From an uncultured Alistipes sp. (lineage in GTDB: Bacteria > Bacteroidota > Bacteroidia > Bacteroidales > Rikenellaceae), in assembly GCA_900770585.1 (NCBI GenBank), contig CAAGKW010000273.1, positions 1 to 11,335 of the forward strand: DNA of 11,335 bases, written 5' to 3'. Of the stretch, positions 1 through 6,503 are shown piece after piece (the first letter of the stretch is position 1; every line of letters begins with the position of its first letter). The translations under genes and the position numbers were made by a program. The notes below the pieces were generated by a model. The model saw nothing but the letters and a program-made list of their open reading frames with translations. It made no database searches and was not told the DNA's origin.

Positions 1-1
1 C

Positions 2-1384
2 TTGGCGGCCGTCGTGTTGGCCGCGTGTACGGGATTGGCGCGCTCGCGTCGTGCCGTAGTTGGTTTTGCATCGGTGTTCTTCGTGATGCAGGCCGTGTTT
101 GCAGTGTGGTCGGTAACGGCGGGCGCAGGCGTTCAGTCGGCTCAGTTCTTCACGTTCGATGCAACGGGCACGCTCTTTATGGTGCTGATGGCTATCGTGT
201 CGCCATTTGCGTTTGTCCACTCGTTCGACTATCTGCGCGACAATAATATCCCCGAGTTCCGACTCTACAATATGTTGATGGTGCTGCTCTGTACGGCGGT
301 TTCGGCGGTCTATTTCGCCAACAATATTGCCGTTACGTGGATCTTCTTGGAGGCAACGACAATCTGTGCGGCAGGTATCATCTACCACCGTCGCTCGCCC
401 GAGACCTTGGAGGCGACGTGGAAATATATCTTCGTCTGCTCGACGGGTATCGCAATGGCATATCTCGGTGTGCTCATTCTGAGTAGTGCGGCGTACGAGG
501 GCTCGCTGTCGTACGAATCGCTGCGTGAGGCGGTTGAGCACTGCAATCCGCTCTATTTGAAGATCGCGTTCCTGCTCGTTCTGGCAGGTTATAGCTGTAA
601 GATGGAGATCTTCCCGCTCTATACGATCGGTATCGATGCCAACTTTGCGGCCCCTGCACCTGCGGCAAGTCTGATCTCGACGGTGTTGGTCAATGCCGGT
701 TTTGTGGCAGTGCTGCGCGTCTATCGATTGATGGCCGAGAGCTCGGTGTTCGAGTGGGTGCAGAATGTGCTGATTGTGGCGGGCGTGGTGTCGCTCTTGA
801 TTGGTGCGTTGTTCCTGCGTAGAACGAATAACTACAAGCGATTCCTCTCATACTCGACGGTCGAGAATATGGGTATCGCGGCGATTGGTCTGGGTATCGG
901 TGGTGTTGCGGCGTGGGCTGCGGTGCTGCACGTGGCGGCACATACGTTGATCAAAAGCAGTATGTTCTTGCAGATTGGCGTTGTGCGCAGTATCTACGAC
1001 GGCTATCGAATCAACCGCTTGGGTGACTATATGAACCTGAACCGCGTGGGTGCGGCAGGTCTGATCATCGGTGCTGTGGCGCTGTTGGCGTTCCCGCCCT
1101 CGCCGCTGTTCGTGTCGGAGTTGATGATCCTGCGCCAGACGATGGCCGAGGGTCAGTGGTGGTTGGTTGCGGTGATCTTCCTGCTGCTGTGCATTGTGAT
1201 CTACTCGATCTTCTCGCGCGTGATCAAACTCTGCTATCAACCCAATCAGAGTCCTACGCGTGAGGCTCCTCACGCAACGTGGCTCTCGTGGTCGGCCATT
1301 GTGCTTTTGGGTGCGGCGCTGGTGATTGGCCTGACTCTGCCCGAATGGTTGAAGGTGTGGATCGATCAAATCGTTAATTTTTAA
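2..1384 (+). CDS. HyfF/NuoL-M-N-like proton antiporter subunit of a hydrogenase-related complex (5' end cut off)
   Basis: Polytopic membrane protein of the Mrp antiporter/NuoL-M-N family, most like HyfF/HycC of group 4 hydrogenases. It should form an ion-translocating channel in the membrane arm. The frame is open to the left edge, so the true start lies upstream; 460 residues are visible. Conserved ion-path residues are present: a glutamate in WIFLEATT (E117 of the visible part), the lysine in GYSCKMEIFPL (K200) followed by DANFAAPAPAAS, SYSTVENMGI (about 283-292), and the pair H310/H314 with K318 in HVAAHTLIKSS. The C-terminus ends in membrane segments without the long lateral helix of NuoL. 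The next gene starts 3 bp after the stop, so it is cotranscribed with the large subunit. Pumping or antiport is inferred from the family; whether the ion is H+ or Na+ cannot be read from the sequence. Confidence 0.9.
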   Translation: MAAVVLAACTGLARSRRAVVGFASVFFVMQAVFAVWSVTAGAGVQSAQFFTFDATGTLFMVLMAIVSPFAFVHSFDYLRDNNIPEFRLYNMLMVLLCTAVSAVYFANNIAVTWIFLEATTICAAGIIYHRRSPETLEATWKYIFVCSTGIAMAYLGVLILSSAAYEGSLSYESLREAVEHCNPLYLKIAFLLVLAGYSCKMEIFPLYTIGIDANFAAPAPAASLISTVLVNAGFVAVLRVYRLMAESSVFEWVQNVLIVAGVVSLLIGALFLRRTNNYKRFLSYSTVENMGIAAIGLGIGGVAAWAAVLHVAAHTLIKSSMFLQIGVVRSIYDGYRINRLGDYMNLNRVGAAGLIIGAVALLAFPPSPLFVSELMILRQTMAEGQWWLVAVIFLLLCIVIYSIFSRVIKLCYQPNQSPTREAPHATWLSWSAIVLLGAALVIGLTLPEWLKVWIDQIVNF

Positions 1385-1387
1385 GCT

Positions 1388-2908
1388 ATGAAGTGGTTTA
1401 CAACATATAATAACGGCTCGGCTATCGACCTGCGACAGATCCCGTCGATGAGCTATGCCGAATTTTTCGAGGCTGCGCGTGAGCTTTTGAGCAACCCCGC
1501 GTGCCACGTGGCGCACTACTTCGGTGTGCCGGTCGAGGAGACTCGCCTGCGCGTGTGGTGTATGATTTTGAACGACGAGGAGCATACTATCGAGGTGGCT
1601 TCGTACGATGTCGATTATTATGACGAGGATCTGCCGTCGCTGACCAAGGAGTTTGCGGCGATGCACCCCTTCGAGCGCGATATGACCGAGCGCTGGGGTA
1701 TTCGCTACGACGGTATGCCGTGGGATAAACCTCTGCGAGCTCCGTCGCGCAGTGCACGTCGAGGCGGTACGGTGGACGAGTATCCCTTCTATAAGATGGA
1801 GAGCGCGTCGTTGCACGAGGTCAATGTAGGCCCGATTCACGCGGGTATCATCGAGCCGGGTGCGTTCCGCTTTATCTGTAATGGCGAGAAGGTGCTGCAC
1901 CTCGAAATCTCGCTCGGTTATCAGCACCGAGGTGCGGAGCGTCAGATCGAAACCTCGAAGAGTTTGTTGCGTCAGGTCCTGCTGGCCGAGGGTATCGCGG
2001 GCGATAGTGCAGTGACCCACACGACGGCTCTGGTGCGCACGATCGAGAAATTGGCGTCGTTCGACTCGTCGAAGGCGGGTAACCTCGATGTGGAGCGTGC
2101 CGTAGCTTTGGAGTTGGAGCGTATGGCGATGCACATTGCCGATACGGGTGCATTGTGTATGGACGTTGGTTATCAGTTGGGTCAGGTGGCTTGCGAGGCG
2201 CTGCGTACGATGACAATCAACACTACGCAGTTGTGGTGTGGCAACCGCTTTGGTAAGGGTCTGATTCGTCCGTTTGGTACCAATTTCCCGCTGACCGACG
2301 AACTTCGCCAGACGATTTTGAAGAATGTGGCGGAGATCCGTCGCCGCTATAACGAGGTGCGTCACGACATCAAGACCACTCCGTCGCTCTTGTCACGAAT
2401 GGAGCAGTGCGGTATTGTGAGTGCTCAGCAGATGCAGCGCATAGGTGGCGTAGGTCAGGCGGCTCGTGCGAGTGGCTTGGCTCGCGATCTGCGAGTGTCG
2501 CATCCGTGGGGCGTATTTGTCGACAAAATCACGCACAAGAGCATTATCAAGGAGCAGGGCGACGTGATGGCGCGACTGATGATGCGCTGCCGCGAGGTGT
2601 TGCAGGCGGCCGATACGATCGCCTCGTTGCTGACCGATCTCGACTGTTCGGTAGGCTCGCCCGCACCGCAGTGGGAGGTGAAGTTGGCGCCCTATCAGTT
2701 GAGTACGGCATTGGTTGAGGGCTGGCGTGGCGAGTGCTGCCACGTGGCGGTAACCGATGGCGAGGGTCGGGTGGCTTGCTACCGCGTGAAGGATCCCTCG
2801 ATGCACAATTGGCTGGCGCTGGCTATTGCGGTGCGTAGCGAGGGTATTAGCGATTTCCCTATCTGCAACAAGAGTTTCAACCTCTCGTATTGTGGTCACG
2901 ATTTGTAA
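1388..2908 (+). CDS. HyfG/HycE-like large subunit (NuoC-NuoD fusion) lacking the NiFe-site cysteines
   Basis: 506-aa soluble subunit. The N-terminal part (about 1-125) resembles the complex I 30-kDa subunit NuoC, with HPFERDMTERWGI at 93-105. The rest is a hydrogenase large-subunit/NuoD domain, with GPIHAGIIEPGAFRF at 148-162, LGYQHRGAERQIE at 176-188, CGNRFGKGLIRPFGT in the middle and EGWRGE near the C-terminus. In NiFe enzymes the metal is held by two CxxC pairs. Here the first pair (family RICGIC) reads EGIAGDS at 201-207, so A204 and S207 replace the cysteines. The C-terminal DPCxxC reads FNLSYC at 497-502, so only C502 remains. NuoD also lacks these ligands, but the N-terminal fusion, gene order and HycE-like motifs point to the hydrogenase-related Ehr type rather than genuine complex I. 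No hydrogen chemistry is expected. The gene lies 3 bp after the antiporter gene and 20 bp before the Fe-S gene. Confidence 0.9.
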   Translation: MKWFTTYNNGSAIDLRQIPSMSYAEFFEAARELLSNPACHVAHYFGVPVEETRLRVWCMILNDEEHTIEVASYDVDYYDEDLPSLTKEFAAMHPFERDMTERWGIRYDGMPWDKPLRAPSRSARRGGTVDEYPFYKMESASLHEVNVGPIHAGIIEPGAFRFICNGEKVLHLEISLGYQHRGAERQIETSKSLLRQVLLAEGIAGDSAVTHTTALVRTIEKLASFDSSKAGNLDVERAVALELERMAMHIADTGALCMDVGYQLGQVACEALRTMTINTTQLWCGNRFGKGLIRPFGTNFPLTDELRQTILKNVAEIRRRYNEVRHDIKTTPSLLSRMEQCGIVSAQQMQRIGGVGQAARASGLARDLRVSHPWGVFVDKITHKSIIKEQGDVMARLMMRCREVLQAADTIASLLTDLDCSVGSPAPQWEVKLAPYQLSTALVEGWRGECCHVAVTDGEGRVACYRVKDPSMHNWLALAIAVRSEGISDFPICNKSFNLSYCGHDL

Positions 2909-2928
2909 CGAATAAATAGCTAAGAGAT

Positions 2929-3705
2929 ATGCTGTTCAATAAGTTAAAGGTATTCAAGAGCCACGGCTCACAATATATTCCCGACTTGAAGGCGGTCGAA
3001 CTGCCCGAGATCTTCCGAGGTCGTCCCGAGCTTTCGGAGTGCGACGCACAGACGGCTGAGGAGCTGGCCTCGATGTGCCCGACGGGTGCGATTGCTGCCT
3101 CGCCGTTCACGCTCGATATGGGTCGTTGTCTGTTCTGTGGCGAGTGCGCACGCCGTGCTCCGCAGGCGGTGCGTTTCACCAACGACTACCGTATCGGTGC
3201 TACACGTCGTGAGGATCTGGTCGTTACGACCTCGACTCGCTCGATCCCATTCACGCGCGAGGCGGTGCGCAAGGAGATCCCTGCGATGTTTGCTCACGCA
3301 CTGAAACTGCGTCAGGTGTCGGCCGGTGGCGATGCGTCGGTCGAGATGGAGCTGAATGCAACGGGTAATGTCAATTTCGACTTTGGTCGCTATGGTGTCG
3401 AGTTTGTGGCTTCGCCGCGCCACGCCGATGGAGTGGTGGTGACGGGTCCCGTGAGCCGCAATATGGCCGAGGCGTTGCAGGTTTGCTATGACGCTGTGCC
3501 CGACCCGAAGGTGTTGATTGTGGCAGGTAGCGAGGCTGTTTCGGGAGGTCTGTATGCCGAGAGCTCGGAGGTCGATCGCTCGTTCTATGAGCGCCATACG
3601 CCCGATTTGTGGCTGCCTGGTGCGCCGACCCACCCGATGATCTTCATCGAGGCGGTGATGAATCTGATCGGTCGCGATCGACGCGAGGATCACACTCAAA
3701 AATAG
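2929..3705 (+). CDS. Fused HyfH-like ferredoxin and HyfI/NuoB-like small subunit, one Fe-S cluster left
   Basis: 258 aa, an apparent fusion of two subunits that are usually separate. Residues about 1-110 are ferredoxin-like. They contain C50 (MCPTGAI) and the C67-x2-C70-x2-C73 motif, the set that binds one [4Fe-4S] cluster in a two-cluster ferredoxin fold. The CxxCxxC of the first motif and the fourth cysteine of the second (ARRAP) are absent, so the other cluster is lost. Residues about 127-247 match the NuoB/HycG family (FVASPRHAD at 159-167, VVTGPVSRNM at 170-179, VPDPKVLIVAG at 190-200). All four N2-cluster cysteines are replaced: D135 and V138 for the CxxC, E202 in the GDC-type motif, and A232 in LPGAP for the usual GCP. 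The subunit should sit on the large subunit and link it to the membrane arm, but has no proximal cluster. A weak AAGAG precedes the ATG. The first CHR gene follows 6 bp later. Confidence 0.88.
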   Translation: MLFNKLKVFKSHGSQYIPDLKAVELPEIFRGRPELSECDAQTAEELASMCPTGAIAASPFTLDMGRCLFCGECARRAPQAVRFTNDYRIGATRREDLVVTTSTRSIPFTREAVRKEIPAMFAHALKLRQVSAGGDASVEMELNATGNVNFDFGRYGVEFVASPRHADGVVVTGPVSRNMAEALQVCYDAVPDPKVLIVAGSEAVSGGLYAESSEVDRSFYERHTPDLWLPGAPTHPMIFIEAVMNLIGRDRREDHTQK

Positions 3706-3711
3706 CACACG

Positions 3712-4257
3712 ATGAGAGAGTTGCTCACGATGTTCGGCTCGTTCTTCAAGATAGGCCTGTTTACCTTTGGCGGTGGCTATGCGATGGTACCCATTATCCA
3801 GTGCGAGGTCATCGACCACCGAGGTTGGGTCGATCGTGATGAGTTCGTCGAACTGCTGACGCTGGCTCAGTCGGCTCCCGGTCCGATTGCGCTCAATACG
3901 TCGGTCTTTGTGGGCTACAAAATGCGCGGTTATGCGGGTGCGCTGGCGGCTTTGTTGGGCGTCGTGGTGCCTGCATTTACGGTGATACTGATAGTGGCAA
4001 TCTACTTCGCGCAGTTCCGTGAGAATGTCTATGTCAATGCCGCATTCAAGGGTATGCGACCTGCTGTGGTAGCACTCATTGTGTCGCCCATCGTGTCGCT
4101 CTCGCGCGGTATGGGGGCGTGGAAATATGTGCTGGCTGCGGCAGTGGCTCTGTTTGTGTGGTGGAGCGGTGTGTCGCCTATCTGGTTGATCGTCGTGGCG
4201 GCCGTGGTGGGCGTGGCGATCGAATTGTTTAATAGCCGTAAACACGTCGAGCGATGA
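3712..4257 (+). CDS. Chromate transporter family (CHR) half protein, first of a pair
   Basis: 181-aa membrane protein of the short-chain CHR family (Pfam Chromate_transp), corresponding to one half of a full-length ChrA. Diagnostic motifs are FGGGYAMVPIIQ at 19-30 and APGPIALNTSVFVGY at 55-69, followed by hydrophobic segments near 75-100, 117-130 and 139-170. Short CHR proteins normally come as adjacent pairs that together form the transporter, and the next gene is the partner. The family exports chromate in resistant bacteria, but the physiological anion in gut anaerobes is not established, so chromate should not be assumed. The gene starts 6 bp after the Fe-S subunit with no terminator between, hence is probably part of the same transcript. 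M7 (MFGSFFKIG) is an alternative start. Confidence 0.9.
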   Translation: MRELLTMFGSFFKIGLFTFGGGYAMVPIIQCEVIDHRGWVDRDEFVELLTLAQSAPGPIALNTSVFVGYKMRGYAGALAALLGVVVPAFTVILIVAIYFAQFRENVYVNAAFKGMRPAVVALIVSPIVSLSRGMGAWKYVLAAAVALFVWWSGVSPIWLIVVAAVVGVAIELFNSRKHVER

Positions 4258-4790
4258 TCTATCTGCAACTATTTCTGAGCTATTTGAAGATCGGATTCTT
4301 TGGTTTTGGTGGCGGCTACGCAATGCTGTCGCTCATTCAGCACGAGGTGGTGGCTGAGCGAGGGTGGATCACGGCGAGCCAATTCTCGGATATCGTCGCC
4401 GTTTCGCAGATGACCCCTGGTCCGATCGCAATCAACTCGGCTACCTATATCGGTTATACCGTTGCGGGCTTTTGGGGCTCGGTTGTGGCGACGCTGGCGG
4501 TGAGCCTGCCCGCAATGACACTGATGATCCTCATCACTCGTTTCTATCTGCAATTGCGCTCAAATCGCTTTGTGGCAAGTGCAATGGCGACTATGCGTCC
4601 CGTGGTGATCGGTATGATCGGTGCGGCGGCTCTGCTGCTGATCTTCCCGCACGACAGTAGCGACCCCAATTTTATCGACACGTGGAGTTGGGTGCTTTTC
4701 GCTGCGACGCTCATTGCTACGGTTCGCAAAGTCAATCCCATTCTGCTGATTGTCCTTTCGGCCATTGCGGGCGTTGCGATATACGCCTAA
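4254..4790 (+). CDS. Chromate transporter family (CHR) half protein, second of a pair
   Basis: 178-aa partner of the preceding CHR protein, with the same motifs: FGGGYAMLSLIQHE at 18-31 and QMTPGPIAINSATYIGY at 52-68, then four to five hydrophobic segments. Its start overlaps the previous stop by 4 bp (ATGA), typical of translational coupling and equimolar production of a heterodimer. The two halves share motifs but have clearly diverged, as expected if they take opposite membrane orientations. It is the last gene of the hydrogenase-related operon; hairpins start 11 bp after its stop codon. The substrate is unknown beyond the family assignment to anions such as chromate. Confidence 0.9.
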   Translation: MIYLQLFLSYLKIGFFGFGGGYAMLSLIQHEVVAERGWITASQFSDIVAVSQMTPGPIAINSATYIGYTVAGFWGSVVATLAVSLPAMTLMILITRFYLQLRSNRFVASAMATMRPVVIGMIGAAALLLIFPHDSSDPNFIDTWSWVLFAATLIATVRKVNPILLIVLSAIAGVAIYA

Positions 4791-4800
4791 AAGATATTTC

Positions 4801-4846
4801 ATTATCTGCGGCTGGGGGGGCGGCCTTCGTCCGAGCCGCAGATAAT
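4801..4846 (+). other. Perfect 13-bp inverted repeat after the operon
   Basis: ATTATCTGCGGCT (4801-4813) and its exact reverse complement (4834-4846) enclose a 20-nt loop that contains a run of seven G. A U tract does not follow directly on either strand, so it is not a classical terminator. It lies 11 bp after the last CHR gene and may protect the 3' end or aid termination together with the next two hairpins. Confidence 0.6.
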
Positions 4847-4848
4847 GA

Positions 4849-4867
4849 CGAAATTCATTGAATTTCG
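4849..4867. repeat. Perfect 8-bp hairpin CGAAATTC-ATT-GAATTTCG
   Basis: An 8-bp perfect inverted repeat with a 3-nt loop, directly after the 13-bp hairpin and before the bidirectional terminator. It is AT-rich and its function is unknown. Confidence 0.4.
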
Positions 4868-4889
4868 ATTTGTCCTCCCCGCTTTATAA

Positions 4890-4930
4890 ATAAATACCCC
4901 CGAATCCATTGGACTCGGGGGATATTTTAT
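4890..4930. terminator. Bidirectional intrinsic terminator between convergent operons
   Basis: CCCCCGA (4897-4903) pairs with TCGGGGG (4915-4921), and after one A-C mismatch TCC pairs with GGA around an ATT loop. On the + strand the stem is followed by ATATTTTATAT, and on the - strand by TATTTATTTATA. It can therefore end both the + strand CHR operon and the - strand MFS gene. Confidence 0.75.
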
Positions 4931-4944
4931 ATATAAGTATCTCG

Positions 4945-6216
4945 TTACTGCATCTTTGCGGGGTCGTGCTTGTACTTGAACACGATCGCGAACAACACAG
5001 CAACAACCAGCGCGTAAGCGGCAAATACGTACCACGCTGTGCTCCAACCAGCCACCTGAGCCAGACCCTCGGGCTGCGAGAAGACGAACTTATCAACGAT
5101 AGCCTGCGCACCGAGCGTACCGATCGTAGCACCGATACCGTTGGTCATAATCATAAACAGACCCTGAGCCGACGAACGGATCGACGAGTCGGTCTCGGTA
5201 TCAACGAACAGCGAGCCCGAGATGTTGAAGAAGTCGAACGCAACGCCATAGACGATCATCGAGAGGATCAACATCCATACGCCACCACCGGGGTTGCCCG
5301 CACCGAACAGACCGAAACGCAGTACCCAAGCCAGCATAGCGATCAACATCACGCGCTTGATACCGAAACGCTTCAAGCAGAAGGGAATCAGCAGGATGCA
5401 GAGCGTCTCCGAGATCTGCGACAGCGAGATCAACGCATTGGCGTGGTTAGCACCGAACGAATCGGCGAACTCGGGAATAGCTTTAAAGCTGTTGATGAAG
5501 GGGTTTGCGAAGCCGTTGGTGATCTGCAACGACACGCCCAGCAACATCGAGAAGATGAAGAAGATAGCCATCTTCTTCTGCTTGAACAGCGCAAAAGCCT
5601 TCAAGCCGAGAGCCTCGACCAGCGATTTCTTCTCGCTGTCAGCCGTAGCAGTGGGGCACGAAGGCAGGGTGAATGCATAGACGCCGAGCAGGATACCCAG
5701 CACGCCACTTGCGATGTACTGCATTGCGGTAGTCTGGAAACCGAGGAAATCGACTGCCAACATCGAGCAGATGAAACCTACGGTACCAAACACGCGAATG
5801 GGCGGGAATGCCTTAACGGTGTCCTCGCCAGCCTTGCGCAGAACGGTGTAAGCCACCGAGTTCGACAGTGCGAGAGTCGGCATATAGAACGCTACGCTGA
5901 GTGCATAGAGCGTAAACAGAGTGCCGAAATCGGGCGAGGTGCCTGCTTGCAGACCGTAGTAGCCTGCGCCGAGCATAAATGCCGCAGCCAACGTGTGGCA
6001 GATACCCAACATCTTCTGTGCCTGGACATAACGGTCGGCAATGATACCGATAATTGCGGGCATAAACATCGATACGATACCCTGACAAGCGTAGAACAGA
6101 CCGATCTTTGATGCCAAACCTGCATTGAACAGATAGCTACCCATCGAAGTCAGATAGGCACCCCACACTGCGAATTGCAGGAAATTCATTACGATAAGAC
6201 GTAATTTAGTGTTCAT
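4945..6216 (-). CDS. Nucleoside:H+ symporter family MFS transporter (NupG/XapB-like)
   Basis: 423 aa, close to the length of E. coli NupG (418), with about 12 predicted membrane helices and a short polar C-terminus (KHDPAKMQ). N-terminal MNFLQFAVWGAYLTSMGSYL (10-29) and the loop GIIADRYVQAQK (57-68, the MFS motif A position) are typical of the NupG-like nucleoside:H+ symporters common in Bacteroidetes. The cytoplasmic loop between the two halves carries SEKKS and LFKQKK. Predicted role: proton-driven nucleoside uptake at the inner membrane. The substrate is inferred from family only. It appears monocistronic, converging on the hydrogenase-related operon and divergent from the tRNA gene. The upstream sequence is AT-rich with no Shine-Dalgarno, normal for this phylum. 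Confidence 0.85.
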   Translation of the reverse strand: MNTKLRLIVMNFLQFAVWGAYLTSMGSYLFNAGLASKIGLFYACQGIVSMFMPAIIGIIADRYVQAQKMLGICHTLAAAFMLGAGYYGLQAGTSPDFGTLFTLYALSVAFYMPTLALSNSVAYTVLRKAGEDTVKAFPPIRVFGTVGFICSMLAVDFLGFQTTAMQYIASGVLGILLGVYAFTLPSCPTATADSEKKSLVEALGLKAFALFKQKKMAIFFIFSMLLGVSLQITNGFANPFINSFKAIPEFADSFGANHANALISLSQISETLCILLIPFCLKRFGIKRVMLIAMLAWVLRFGLFGAGNPGGGVWMLILSMIVYGVAFDFFNISGSLFVDTETDSSIRSSAQGLFMIMTNGIGATIGTLGAQAIVDKFVFSQPEGLAQVAGWSTAWYVFAAYALVVAVLFAIVFKYKHDPAKMQ

Positions 6217-6278
6217 AATTTGTTGTATTTTAATTGTTTATATTGTTTTTGGCGCAGTTAGCTCTCAAAAAATCTCAA

Positions 6279-6286
6279 CAAATATA
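6279..6286 (-). promoter_or_regulatory. Possible -7 element (TATATTTG) for the MFS gene
   Basis: The - strand reads TATATTTG, matching Bacteroidetes TAnnTTTG, 63 bp upstream of the MFS start. I see no well-spaced TTTG -33 element, so this is tentative. Confidence 0.4.
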
Positions 6287-6306
6287 ATATTTTTTCGCCA
6301 AAAAAC

Positions 6307-6337
6307 TTGCATAGAAGAAAATCTTGCCTTAAATTTG
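6307..6337 (+). promoter_or_regulatory. Bacteroidetes-type promoter of the tRNA-Gln gene
   Basis: TTG (6307-6309), a 20-bp spacer, then TAAATTTG (6330-6337) match the primary sigma consensus of Bacteroidetes. The -7 element ends 18 bp before the first base of the mature tRNA. Confidence 0.75.
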
Positions 6338-6355
6338 CACTCGCAAAACAGAGAT

Positions 6356-6426
6356 TGAGCTATGGTGTAATGGTAACACAACAGATTCTGGTCCTGTTTT
6401 TCCTGGTTCGAATCCGGGTAGCTCAA
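6356..6426 (+). tRNA. tRNA-Gln (anticodon CTG)
   Basis: The 71-nt cloverleaf can be drawn by hand. The acceptor stem is TGAGCTA/TAGCTCA with discriminator A6426. The D arm is GTGT-AATGGTA-ACAC, the anticodon loop TTCTGGT with CTG at 6388-6390, the variable loop TTTT, and the T arm CCTGG-TTCGAAT-CCGGG. The anticodon stem is ACAGA/CCTGT, so its loop-closing pair (31-39) is an A-C mismatch. CCA is not encoded. The D arm resembles other Bacteroidetes tRNA-Gln genes. Confidence 0.93.
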
Positions 6427-6428
6427 CT

Positions 6429-6460
6429 AAAAAGCCGCGCTTTACGAAGTGCGGCTTTTT
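6429..6460. terminator. Strong intrinsic terminator after tRNA-Gln
   Basis: A 14-bp stem (6429-6442 with 6447-6460, one G-T pair) closes a TACG loop. It begins with five A and ends with five T, so it can act in both directions: for the tRNA on + and for the terminase gene reading through on -. Confidence 0.9.
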
Positions 6461-6503
6461 GTTTCTGGATAAATCCAGATCTCTATAATTAATTCCCAAA
6501 CTA

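Noticed and set aside
848..2365. Long open frame on the - strand opposite the large-subunit gene
   Set aside because: It mirrors a strongly coding + strand region, has Arg/His/Gln-rich composition without any motif, and spans two real genes. It is a shadow of codon bias. The same holds for the long opposite frames at 2968-4323 (-), 4909-6111 (+) and 9308-10762 (+).
1388..3705. The module as genuine complex I (NuoCD/NuoB/NuoI)
   Set aside because: Gene order F-G-HI, the HycE-like GPIHAGIIEPG motif and the NuoC-NuoD fusion with a ferredoxin-NuoB fusion fit the Hyf/Ehr type. Complex I NuoB keeps its N2 cysteines, which are missing here.
3712..4790. The CHR pair as one frameshifted full-length ChrA gene
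   Set aside because: Each half has its own ATG and full set of CHR motifs, and the 4-bp ATGA overlap is a normal coupling arrangement. Short-chain pairs are a known form of the family.
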